Source of the DNA: Rhodobacterales bacterium UBA5972 | GTDB taxonomy: Bacteria > Pseudomonadota > Alphaproteobacteria > Rhodobacterales > Rhodobacteraceae | Direction of reading: 5' to 3' | Length of the DNA: 9,226 nucleotides | NCBI GenBank assembly: GCA_002430125.1 | Contig: DJBQ01000156.1 | Coordinates: 2,500 to 11,725, forward strand | In this document: positions 1 to 6,379 of the stretch, in pieces | Layout: each line of letters starts with the position of its first letter | Numbering within the stretch: position 1 is the first letter of the stretch | Program-made: the position numbers and the translations under genes | The notes under the pieces: generated by a model | What the model was told of the DNA's origin: nothing | The model's input: only the letters and a program-made list of their open reading frames with translations | The model's database searches: none

Positions 1-168
1 GCAGGCGAATTTACCAAGGCCCGGCAAGGTCACGGCCCCGCCAGCGGCAACTTCACTGGTCACAATCGCACTTAGCGCGTCAAGCGCACGGTTTGCAGCA
101 GCTTTGTCGCTGCCGGTCGACTCGGCCAAAGCGGCGACGAGTTGGGTCTTTGTCATTGGTTTGCTCAT
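1..168 (-). CDS. HU-family DNA-binding protein, 3' end cut by window edge
   Basis: The first 56 residues are visible, beginning MSKPMTKTQLVAALAES and running off the left edge at LPGLGKFAC. This matches the N-terminal half of HU/IHF-type proteins: two helices (a TKTQLV-type helix 1, then a helix rich in Ala and Leu), followed by the first beta strand with the G-x-G-x-F turn (here GLGKF). Such proteins are about 90-100 residues long, bend DNA as dimers and help organise the nucleoid; the DNA-binding arm lies outside the window. The ATG at 168 is chosen because AGGAAA sits about 7 nt upstream of it. A second in-frame ATG at 156 is possible but lacks that spacing. The gene lies downstream of amn on the same strand, separated by 144 bases containing a candidate promoter, so it is probably transcribed separately. 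Confidence 0.85.
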   Translation of the reverse strand, partial: MSKPMTKTQLVAALAESTGSDKAAANRALDALSAIVTSEVAAGGAVTLPGLGKFAC

Positions 169-191
169 AGGCTTTCCTGTCTTGGTTATAC

Positions 192-205
192 AACCCGTTG
201 GGGTT
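192..205. repeat. Short perfect inverted repeat in the HU-gene leader
   Basis: AACCC at 192-196 and GGGTT at 201-205 are exact complements around a GTTG loop. In the leftward transcript the hairpin would lie 24-37 nt upstream of the HU start codon and leave the AGGAAA site free. It could be a small leader hairpin, but a 5-bp stem also occurs by chance. Confidence 0.25.
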
Positions 206-215
206 CATTGTGCGC

Positions 216-244
216 ATTTAACTAGATACGGCGGGTCAACTCAA
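216..244 (-). promoter_or_regulatory. Candidate sigma-70-type promoter for the HU-family gene
   Basis: Read on the minus strand, TTGAGT at 244-239 (4 of 6 matches to TTGACA) is followed after exactly 17 nt by TTAAAT at 221-216 (4 of 6 matches to TATAAT). Transcription would begin near 209, giving a leader of about 40 nt. The spacing and position fit, but both hexamers are imperfect and no start site has been mapped. The rest of the 169-312 gap is AT-rich; I see no clear rho-independent terminator for amn in it. Confidence 0.35.
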
Positions 245-312
245 TCTTTTGTGTACCAAAAAATACCAAGTTCGGACGATTTTCGATCATTTTTGGCAGT
301 TTTATTGGCCGA

Positions 313-1794
313 TTACAAAAATGCTGTCTCTTCAAAGGTCCTGAGCTTCCGCGAATGCAACCTTTCAAGCGGCATATCGCGCAGGCTTTCCAGCGCACGA
401 ATCCCTATTTTCAGATGTCGCGACACCTGACTGCTGTAAAATTCAGTGGCCATGCCGGGCAGTTTCAGCTCGCCATGCAGGGGTTTATCGCTGACGCACA
501 GCAACGTCCCATACGGCACGCGAAACCTGAATCCGTTTGCGGCGATGGTGGCGCTTTCCATATCCAGCGCAATTGCGCGCGATTGCGACAGGCGCTGCAC
601 CGGGCCGGATTGGTCGCGCAGTTCCCAGTTGCGATTGTCAATCGTGGCGACAGTGCCTGTGCGCATGATCCGTTTCAGGTCATACCCCGTCAGTTTCGTA
701 ACTTCGGCCACGGCATTTTCCAGCGCGATCTGGATTTCCGCCAAAGCGGGCACCGGCACCCAGACCGGCAAATCGGCGTCAAGCACATGGTCTTCGCGCA
801 GGTAAGCATGCGCCAGCACGAAATCCCCCAGACTTTGCGAATTCCTGAGGCCCGCACAATGCCCCAGCATCAGCCAGGTATGCGGGCGCAAAACTGCAAT
901 GTGATCCGTGGCGGTTTTGGCATTGCTGGGGCCGACCCCGATATTCACCAGCGTAATGCCGTTGCCGTTCGCGCGTTTCAAATGAAACGCCGGCATTTGC
1001 GGGGTGAGGGTGGTTTCGCCGATGGTTTCGCCAGCCTGGTAAACCTTATTTCCGGGGGCCACAAATTCCGTATAACCCGATGTCGGGTCAGCCAGAACGC
1101 CTTCGGCAAAACGGGCGAACTCATCGACATAGAATTTATAGTTGGTGAACAGCACGAAATTCTGGAAATGCGTCGGCGCGGTCGCGGTATAATGCGACAG
1201 CCGCGCCAAGGAATAATCAATGCGCTGGGCGGTAAATGGCGCAAGCGGGGAAGGGCCATCCAGATGCGAGGTCAGAAACCCGTTGACGATCTGGTCATTG
1301 GTCGTCGCCAAATCCGGGACATCAAATACATCGCGCAAATGAAATTCCAGACCTTGCGAGTTGCCGACCGCCACATCGGTATCGTCTTGCAGCGCAAAAT
1401 GCACCGGGATCGGCGTGGTTGACGGGCGCACAGTGACCGGCACCTGATGGCTGGCCAGGATCAGGCCGATTTGCTGTACCAGATAGCCGTCAAACAGTTC
1501 AGGCCGGGTTATCGTGGTGGAATACGTACCAGGTTCCGCCACGTGACCAAACGACAGACGGCTGTCGATATGGGCAAAACTGGTCGTTGTCAGGCAGATC
1601 TCGGGATAATAGGCCCGATACCGTGCCTGCGGTTTGCGCCCGGCAAGGGTGGCCTGAAACTCGGCCTTCAGGAAATCCGTGGCCTGATCATATAGCAACT
1701 TCAGCCGGGCAACCGCGGCTTCGGCATTGTCAAATTGTTCAGCCGGATATTCCGGTGGTTCCGCCAAAGGCAGGTTATGAGGTTCAAGGTTCAA
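313..1794 (-). CDS. amn: AMP nucleosidase
   Basis: The 493-residue product matches AMP nucleosidase (EC 3.2.2.4), which hydrolyses the N-glycosidic bond of AMP to give adenine and ribose 5-phosphate in the cytoplasm. E. coli Amn is 484 residues, so the length is full. The N-terminal half carries the Amn-specific domain, including a TYSTTITRPELF segment close to the E. coli TYTTTITRP-type motif. The C-terminal half is a nucleoside-phosphorylase fold: NIGVGPSNAKTATDH, LMLGHCAGLR, then ALDMESATIAA with Met412-Glu413 at the ribose site, and LLCVSDKPLHGE with Asp436 as the expected catalytic acid. It ends with the family tail LHSRKLRTF. The start is a TTG at 1794, because the ade stop (1800-1798) lies in the same frame one codon upstream and no ATG or GTG occurs early in the frame; only a weak GAAAAG lies 9 nt upstream. 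It is probably co-transcribed with ade and translated by coupling. Confidence 0.95.
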   Translation of the reverse strand: MNLEPHNLPLAEPPEYPAEQFDNAEAAVARLKLLYDQATDFLKAEFQATLAGRKPQARYRAYYPEICLTTTSFAHIDSRLSFGHVAEPGTYSTTITRPELFDGYLVQQIGLILASHQVPVTVRPSTTPIPVHFALQDDTDVAVGNSQGLEFHLRDVFDVPDLATTNDQIVNGFLTSHLDGPSPLAPFTAQRIDYSLARLSHYTATAPTHFQNFVLFTNYKFYVDEFARFAEGVLADPTSGYTEFVAPGNKVYQAGETIGETTLTPQMPAFHLKRANGNGITLVNIGVGPSNAKTATDHIAVLRPHTWLMLGHCAGLRNSQSLGDFVLAHAYLREDHVLDADLPVWVPVPALAEIQIALENAVAEVTKLTGYDLKRIMRTGTVATIDNRNWELRDQSGPVQRLSQSRAIALDMESATIAANGFRFRVPYGTLLCVSDKPLHGELKLPGMATEFYSSQVSRHLKIGIRALESLRDMPLERLHSRKLRTFEETAFL

Positions 1795-1797
1795 AGT

Positions 1798-3627
1798 TCA
1801 CATCTTTTCAAATAAATCGGTCTTTTCAAACCGCGTGACATCAATCAGGCCCATATCGGAAATCCGTAATTCCGGTATGACAACCAGCGCCAGCAGGGAA
1901 TGCTGCATATAGCCATTGTTCAGGGTCGCACCGCATTCCGCCATCGCACGCACCATCGCGTCGGCGGCTGCCGCGACTTCCTCGGCCGGGGCGTCGGACA
2001 TCAGACCGGCAATCGGCAGACGCACCAGCGCCAGTTCCTTGCCATCGCGCCAAACGGTTATGCCGCCGCCGACCTCGCCCAAACGGTTCGCTGCCAAGGC
2101 CATATCGGCGCGGCTGGTGCCGACCACGATCATATGATGGCTGTCATGCGCCACGGTTGAAGCAACGGCGCAATCACCCTTATAGGTAAAGCCCGACACA
2201 AACGCATTGGTCACCGCCCCGGTGCCGCGATGTCGTTCGACCAGCGCGATCTGGCAGACATCCTTGGCCTGATCACCTTCAACCAAGCCGTCGCGCACCT
2301 CAAGTTCAGCCGTCAGCGCCTTGGTTGGTGCTTGGTTTTCAACGACACCAATCACCTTGACCTTGACCGCGTTGGCCCCTTCGGGCGCATGTATCGCGAA
2401 ATCATCTGCTGCCAGATGCTTGCCCAGATTAACCGTTTTACGCGCCGCATCCGGCCAGCCAAATTGTTCCGCCTCGGCCATCAAAACACCGTCAATCGCC
2501 AAAGTACGACCGCGAGCAATCACCCGATGGATCGGCAAAGTCCTGAGGTCCGAGGTCAGCACAACATCGGCCCGCCGCCCCGGCGTGATCGACCCGATCT
2601 CGCGCTCCAGCCCAAAATGTGTCGCCGTGTTGATCGTCGCCATTTGCAACGCCACCAGCGGATCACATCCGCAATCAATGGCGTGGCGGACAACCCGGTT
2701 CATATGTCCTTCGTTCACCAGCGTGCCGGAATGGCAATCATCGGTACACAGAATGAAATTACGCGAATCCAGACCTTTTTCAGTGATCGCAGTGATCTGC
2801 GCCTTTACGTCATACCAGGCTGATCCCAGCCGCAGCATCGCCCGCATCCCCTGACGCACCCGCGCAATTGCGTCGGCTTCTTGCGTGCCCTCGTGATCAT
2901 CCGCAGGCCCGCCCGCCACATAGGCACTGAACGCAGGCCCTAAATCGGGGCTGGCATAATGCCCGCCCACGGTTTTACCGGCGCGCTGGGTTGCAGCAAT
3001 TTCCGCCAGCATTTTGGGATCGCCATTGACCACACCGGGAAAATTCATCATCTCGCCAAGCCCAATGATCCCCGGCCAAGCCATCGCCTGTTCCACCTCG
3101 TCAGGGCCAAGTTCATGCCCCGTGGTCTCCAACCCCGGCGCGGACGGCGCGCAAGACGGCATCTGTGTGTAAATATTGACCGGCTGCATCATCGCGTCGT
3201 CATGCATCAGGCGCACGCCATAAAGCCCAAGCACGTTGGCGATTTCATGCGGGTCGGTGAACATACTCGTCGTACCATGCGGGATCACCGCGCGGGCAAA
3301 CTGCCCGGGTGTCAACATGCCGCTTTCAATATGCATATGCCCGTCACACAGCCCCGGAATGGCAAACATTCCGCCAGCATCAATGATTTCAGTCTTAGGC
3401 CCGATGCAATGGCTTGCATCCGGCCCGCAATAGGCGAACCGACCGTCAGCAATGGCGATCTGGCTGTCGGGCAGCACTTCGCGGGAATGCACGTTGACCC
3501 ATTGGCAGTTGGTAATCACCAGATCAGCAGGCGAACGACCCGCAGCAACAGCGACCAAACGCGCAGCGGCATCAGGCCAGGATTTCAGCGGGGGGGTGGG
3601 TGTTTTTATCATATCCAAGATTGACAC
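1798..3627 (-). CDS. ade: Adenine deaminase
   Basis: The 609-residue product matches adenine deaminase (EC 3.5.4.2) of the amidohydrolase superfamily, a metal-dependent enzyme converting adenine to hypoxanthine and ammonia. Bacterial Ade proteins are about 570-600 residues, so it is full length. Counting from the GTG start, visible family features are the metal-binding His97-x-His99 in PGLCDGHMHIESG, the TDPHEIANVLG segment (124-134), MPSCAPS (156-162), GLGEMMNFPGVV (189-200) with Glu192, GGHY with His223, and CTDDCHSG (294-301). The C-terminal half is the Ade-specific domain. The start is uncertain: GTG at 3627 gives MSILDMIKTP, while an ATG at 3612 gives MIKTP; neither has a good ribosome binding site. 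It is the first gene of an apparent ade-amn operon, whose products act in consecutive steps (Amn makes adenine, Ade deaminates it). A C7 tract lies in codons 10-13. Confidence 0.95.
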   Translation of the reverse strand: MSILDMIKTPTPPLKSWPDAAARLVAVAAGRSPADLVITNCQWVNVHSREVLPDSQIAIADGRFAYCGPDASHCIGPKTEIIDAGGMFAIPGLCDGHMHIESGMLTPGQFARAVIPHGTTSMFTDPHEIANVLGLYGVRLMHDDAMMQPVNIYTQMPSCAPSAPGLETTGHELGPDEVEQAMAWPGIIGLGEMMNFPGVVNGDPKMLAEIAATQRAGKTVGGHYASPDLGPAFSAYVAGGPADDHEGTQEADAIARVRQGMRAMLRLGSAWYDVKAQITAITEKGLDSRNFILCTDDCHSGTLVNEGHMNRVVRHAIDCGCDPLVALQMATINTATHFGLEREIGSITPGRRADVVLTSDLRTLPIHRVIARGRTLAIDGVLMAEAEQFGWPDAARKTVNLGKHLAADDFAIHAPEGANAVKVKVIGVVENQAPTKALTAELEVRDGLVEGDQAKDVCQIALVERHRGTGAVTNAFVSGFTYKGDCAVASTVAHDSHHMIVVGTSRADMALAANRLGEVGGGITVWRDGKELALVRLPIAGLMSDAPAEEVAAAADAMVRAMAECGATLNNGYMQHSLLALVVIPELRISDMGLIDVTRFEKTDLFEKM

Positions 3628-3681
3628 AGGCGATAACCGTGTTCAAGCCTGCTGTTGCGTAATGTGTCGAAAGATCACCAG

Positions 3682-4104
3682 ATGGACTATGAAAACGTTA
3701 GCGCGGGCGTATTCGGCGCCAGCCTGAAAGGCATAGGCCTGAACCTTTTGGTGCGCGACGTGCGTGGCTTGGCCGAATTTCTGGTGCAGGTATTTGAAAT
3801 GCAGGCCCATCAGATCTCGGATGATTTCGCGATCATGACTTACGGCGCGCAGGTGTTTCAGCTCCACGCTGACGCGACCTATCATTCAAACCCGTTGCTT
3901 GGCTTGTTGCCCGAAACCCTGCCACGCGGCGCGGGAATCGAGATCAGGCTTTATGATACCGACCCCGATCAGGCCACAGACCGCGCCACAGCCTTTGGCG
4001 GTTTGATCCTGCAAACCCCAACCGACAAGCCGCATGGCCTGCGCGAGGCCTATATTCTGTGTGAAAACGGATATGCGTGGGTTCCCAGCCGGGCTTTGGC
4101 TTAA
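3682..4104 (+). CDS. VOC/glyoxalase-fold family protein
   Basis: A 140-residue protein from the ATG at 3682 (MDYENVSAG). The segment SLKGIGLNLLVRDVRGLAEFLVQVFEM is typical of the first beta-alpha-beta unit of a VOC (vicinal oxygen chelate, glyoxalase/bleomycin-resistance/dioxygenase) module. It is followed by FAIMTYGAQVFQLHADATY and a second half containing GIEIRLYDTDPDQATDRATAFGG and REAYILCENGYAWVPSRAL, as expected for one paired module. Substrate and metal use cannot be assigned, and a metal site with the usual His/Glu pattern is not obvious. The frame is open back to a TTG at 3655 and includes a GTG at 3664; the ATG is preferred because GAAAGA precedes it by about 7 nt. The gene is divergent from ade with only about 55 bases between starts. 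A perfect TTGACA at 3621-3626 lies in that gap, but no good -10 follows. A role in purine metabolism is not shown. Confidence 0.75.
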   Translation: MDYENVSAGVFGASLKGIGLNLLVRDVRGLAEFLVQVFEMQAHQISDDFAIMTYGAQVFQLHADATYHSNPLLGLLPETLPRGAGIEIRLYDTDPDQATDRATAFGGLILQTPTDKPHGLREAYILCENGYAWVPSRALA

Positions 4105-4564
4105 ACGGTTTGCGGCAAGGCCGATTTCAGTGTAGAATCCGGTTGCGGCCCGATGGTGCAATCGCAAATACGGTGGATTGCAACATCACCGACTATGTGA
4201 CCGGACCTTACAACAAAGCGTCGCTTGAAATGCTGCTGCCGCAAAGCCAACGCCACATCTTGACCGGCACGGTTGCCCGGCAAGCAAACAAGGCAGGGAT
4301 CGTCACCCAAGACGATGCGGACCGCCTGAAATGGGAATACCCGCTGATAGTGACCCAAACAGCGGCATCCCGGCAACGGTTTCATATACTTTTATCCGCA
4401 GTATAAATGTCCTGATTGTCCGCGTGCATTTTGGCGGAAAATCACGCCCCGGCCCCGAATATATAACCCGCGACTTTGCCTTTTTTCAGCGGCTTGACGA
4501 AGATATGACGATGGAACTGGCACCGGTTGACGATGTGCGCGGCACCTGCGCCGAGCGGCCCTAA
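4105..4564 (+). pseudogene. Unrecognised interval with two out-of-phase coding-like stretches; possible decayed gene
   Basis: No intact recognisable gene fills the roughly 490 bases between the VOC gene and the msrC stop. On the plus strand, one frame reads through about 4110-4406 and includes RLRPDGAIANTVDCNITDY, then VTGPYNKASLEMLLPQSQ and DDADRLKWEYPLIVTQ, with codon choice like the neighbouring genes. Its only starts are TTG or GTG without a good ribosome binding site. After about 4370 the plausible reading moves to another frame, ending at TAA 4562-4564 with GGKSRPGPEYITRDFAFF and RLDEDMTMELAPVDDV. A third frame briefly reads YKCPDC near 4400-4420. One explanation is a single gene broken by one or more frameshifts; another is a short unknown gene ending at 4406 plus chance openness. 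AT-rich sequence near 4381-4410 sits at the switch point, with TATAC (4385-4389) and GTATA (4401-4405) as a weak inverted repeat. I do not recognise the family. Confidence 0.3.
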
Positions 4565-4597
4565 AGCGCCTTCAGTTCAGATTTCGCAACCACGCCT

Positions 4598-5050
4598 TCA
4601 GGCAAACAACCGCACCATCAGAGTTTCCATTTCTGCGGCGTCACGTTCGGTAAACGCATCCGGCTGGTCGCTGTCGATGTCAAACACCGCGATCAAAGCC
4701 CCGGTTGCATCAAAAACCGGCACCACCAGTTCAGACCGGGTCGACGCCGCACAGGCGATATGTCCGTCAAATGCTTCGACATCCGGCACCAACTGCGTTT
4801 GCCGCAAGCGCGCCGCCGCCCCGCAAACACCTTTGTCAAACGGGATCGTCAGGCAGCCGTGTCCGCCCTGATAAGGGCCAATTTTCAAGGTTCGATCCCC
4901 CACATTGCGGTAAAACCCAACCCAGTCAAACCGGTCATCGGCGTGAAACACCTCGCAAGCCACACTGGCCATCACGGCGATATGGTCGGCCTCACCGTCA
5001 CAAAGTGCGATCAGACGCGGCCCGAGTTCGCCGTAATCAACCGCCATCAT
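4598..5050 (-). CDS. msrC: Free methionine-(R)-sulfoxide reductase (GAF domain)
   Basis: The 150-residue product is a single GAF domain matching fRMsr (EC 1.8.4.14; E. coli YebR/MsrC), which reduces free L-methionine-(R)-S-oxide with electrons from thioredoxin in the cytoplasm. The three signature cysteines are present: Cys66 in QGGHGC, Cys76 in DKGVCGAA and Cys100 in FDGHIAC. Their spacing (10 and 24) equals that of E. coli Cys84/Cys94/Cys118. Other family segments are RFDWVGFY (40-47), SELVVPV and VFDIDSDQPDAFTERD. One departure is that the residue after Cys100 is Ala, where E. coli has Asp (IACDAAS). The ATG at 5050 overlaps the thiolase TGA (5049-5047) as ATGA, indicating translational coupling; a second ATG follows directly at 5047. 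Its likely role is repair of oxidised methionine under oxidative stress. Confidence 0.9.
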   Translation of the reverse strand: MMAVDYGELGPRLIALCDGEADHIAVMASVACEVFHADDRFDWVGFYRNVGDRTLKIGPYQGGHGCLTIPFDKGVCGAAARLRQTQLVPDVEAFDGHIACAASTRSELVVPVFDATGALIAVFDIDSDQPDAFTERDAAEMETLMVRLFA

Positions 5051-6225
5051 GGCCGTTCAATCGCAATCGCCGTACCTTCACCGCCGCCGATACAAATCGT
5101 CGCGACACCTCGTTTCAGACCGCGTGCTTCCAGCGCATGCAGCAGCGTTACGATAATCCGCGCACCACTGGCGCCAATCGGATGCCCCAGCGCGCAAGCC
5201 CCGCCATTCACGTTGACGATATCATGCGAAACGCCCATTTCATGCATGAACGCCATCGGCACGACGGCAAACGCCTCGTTCACCTCCCACAGATCGACAT
5301 CGCTGATCTTCCAGCCGATCCGGTCCAGCAGCTTTCTGGCGGCCGGAACCGGGGCGGTCGTGAACAAACCCGGCGCTTGCGCATGGCTGGCATGGCCGAC
5401 AATGCGCGCCCGAAGCGGCAGGTTCTCGGCCTTTGCGATGCTTTCACGGGTCAAGATCAGCGCCGCCGCCCCATCAGAAATCGACGACGAATTCGCCGCC
5501 GTCACAGTGCCATCTTTGTGAAAGGCGGGCTTGAGCGTCGGGATTTTTTCCGGCCGCGCGGATTGCGGTTGCTCATCCGTTGCAACCACGGTTTCACCTT
5601 TGCGGTTGCGCACCGTTACCGGCGCGATTTCGCCCGCAAAAGCGCCGCGGTTTTCCGCAGCCAGCGCCCGCGTGAGCGATGCAATTGCGTATTCATCCTG
5701 CGCTTCGCGGGTAAACTGAAAGGCTTGCGCGCAATCCTCGGCAAATGTGCCCATCAAACGGCCCTTGTCATAGGCGTCTTCAAGCCCGTCCAGAAACATG
5801 TGATCCATTGCCTGCCCATGCCCAAGCCGCGCACCACTGCGCATATTTGGCAGCAAATACGGCGCATTGGTCATACTTTCCATGCCACCAGCGACGATCA
5901 CACCGCTATGGCCCAACGCCAGTTGGTCATAGGCCATCATCGCTGTGCGCATACCCGAGCCGCACATCTTGTTCAGCGTGGTGGCTGGAACCTCCTCGCC
6001 CAAACCGGCGGCAAATCCAGCCTGCCGCGCCGGGGCTTGACCCTGACCCGCAGGCAAAACGCAGCCCATCAGCACTTCGTTCACCAAACCCGGCGCGATA
6101 CCCGCATTTTCAAGTGCTGCCTTAATTGCCACACCGCCAAGCGTGGCTGCGGTTTCGCCTGCAAACGCACCTTGAAAACCGGCCATCGCAGTGCGCGCAG
6201 CTCCGGTGATTACAACTGTGTCCAT
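5047..6225 (-). CDS. Acetyl-CoA C-acetyltransferase (thiolase)
   Basis: The 392-residue product is a type II (biosynthetic-type) thiolase, EC 2.3.1.9, which reversibly condenses two acetyl-CoA to acetoacetyl-CoA. The catalytic residues are all present: nucleophile Cys88 in LNKMCGSGM, the NEAFA motif, His348 in CALGHPIGASGAR, and Cys378 in CIGGGEGTA. They nearly coincide with the Zoogloea ramigera numbering (89/348/378). The segment NAPYLLPNMRSGARLGHG and the following MDHMFLDGLEDAY are typical of the AtoB-like branch rather than the classic PhaA sequence, so I give no symbol. No acetoacetyl-CoA reductase (phaB), CoA-transferase or acyl-CoA dehydrogenase is adjacent, so polyhydroxybutyrate synthesis, ketone-body use and short-chain beta-oxidation all remain possible. 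The ATG at 6225 has a strong AGGAG 6 nt upstream. Its stop overlaps the msrC start. An 8-bp inverted repeat lies just upstream of the ribosome binding site. Confidence 0.93.
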   Translation of the reverse strand: MDTVVITGAARTAMAGFQGAFAGETAATLGGVAIKAALENAGIAPGLVNEVLMGCVLPAGQGQAPARQAGFAAGLGEEVPATTLNKMCGSGMRTAMMAYDQLALGHSGVIVAGGMESMTNAPYLLPNMRSGARLGHGQAMDHMFLDGLEDAYDKGRLMGTFAEDCAQAFQFTREAQDEYAIASLTRALAAENRGAFAGEIAPVTVRNRKGETVVATDEQPQSARPEKIPTLKPAFHKDGTVTAANSSSISDGAAALILTRESIAKAENLPLRARIVGHASHAQAPGLFTTAPVPAARKLLDRIGWKISDVDLWEVNEAFAVVPMAFMHEMGVSHDIVNVNGGACALGHPIGASGARIIVTLLHALEARGLKRGVATICIGGGEGTAIAIERP

Positions 6226-6239
6226 GTCACGCTCCTGTT

Positions 6240-6272
6240 GGTTTTCTGTACGGAAGATATTTCAAGAAAACC
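6240..6272. repeat. Perfect 8-bp inverted repeat in the thiolase leader; candidate operator or hairpin
   Basis: GGTTTTCT at 6240-6247 and AGAAAACC at 6265-6272 are exact reverse complements separated by 17 nt. On the minus strand the repeat ends 3 nt before the thiolase ribosome binding site (6236-6232), so it could be an operator or, in RNA, a hairpin close to the initiation region. The rest of the 154-base divergent gap to the STAS gene holds an 11-bp pseudo-palindrome AAGCATTGCTT (6324-6334) and no convincing promoter pair for either gene. Confidence 0.35.
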
Positions 6273-6379
6273 CCGTGCGGGCAAGGGAAAGACGCAATTG
6301 TCTGTAATTTTGGTGCGCCTGAAAAGCATTGCTTAACCGAATTTGCCGATGCTGCCTTGGTGAGTAATGCGGGGAAGCT

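Noticed and set aside
355..1422. A 355-residue open frame on the plus strand opposite amn
   Set aside because: It is antisense to a gene with clear AMP nucleosidase motifs; the peptide is rich in Arg, Gln and His with no domain, as expected for a shadow of GC-rich coding sequence.
1798..1800. The ade TGA as a possible selenocysteine codon
   Set aside because: It follows a normal Ade C-terminus, no SECIS-like hairpin is evident just downstream, and neither family uses selenocysteine at such a site.
2230..2823. Plus-strand open frames opposite ade (also 2321-2854 and 2959-3624)
   Set aside because: They lie within a complete adenine deaminase gene and show no motif or good start; treated as shadows.
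3643..4167. Minus-strand open frames opposite the VOC gene (3643-3885 and 3886-4167)
   Set aside because: The plus strand encodes a plausible VOC fold; the opposing peptides lack domains and starts with ribosome binding sites.
4101..4385. Minus-strand open frame MKPLPGCRC in the unexplained interval
   Set aside because: Composition is Cys/Arg/His-rich like other shadows, and the plus-strand frame over the same bases has more natural codon use.
4569..4597. Direct repeat GCCTTCAG at about 4569 and 4593 near the msrC stop
   Set aside because: Only 8 bp, two copies, no further structure; likely chance.
6324..6334. Pseudo-palindrome AAGCATTGCTT upstream of the STAS gene
   Set aside because: Five-bp arms in an AT-rich gap with no accompanying promoter; too short to call an operator on its own.
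4705..6336. A 543-residue open frame on the plus strand opposite msrC and the thiolase
   Set aside because: Long, but its product is low-complexity in Arg, His and Pro, spans two well-supported genes and the intergenic gap, and shows no recognisable fold.
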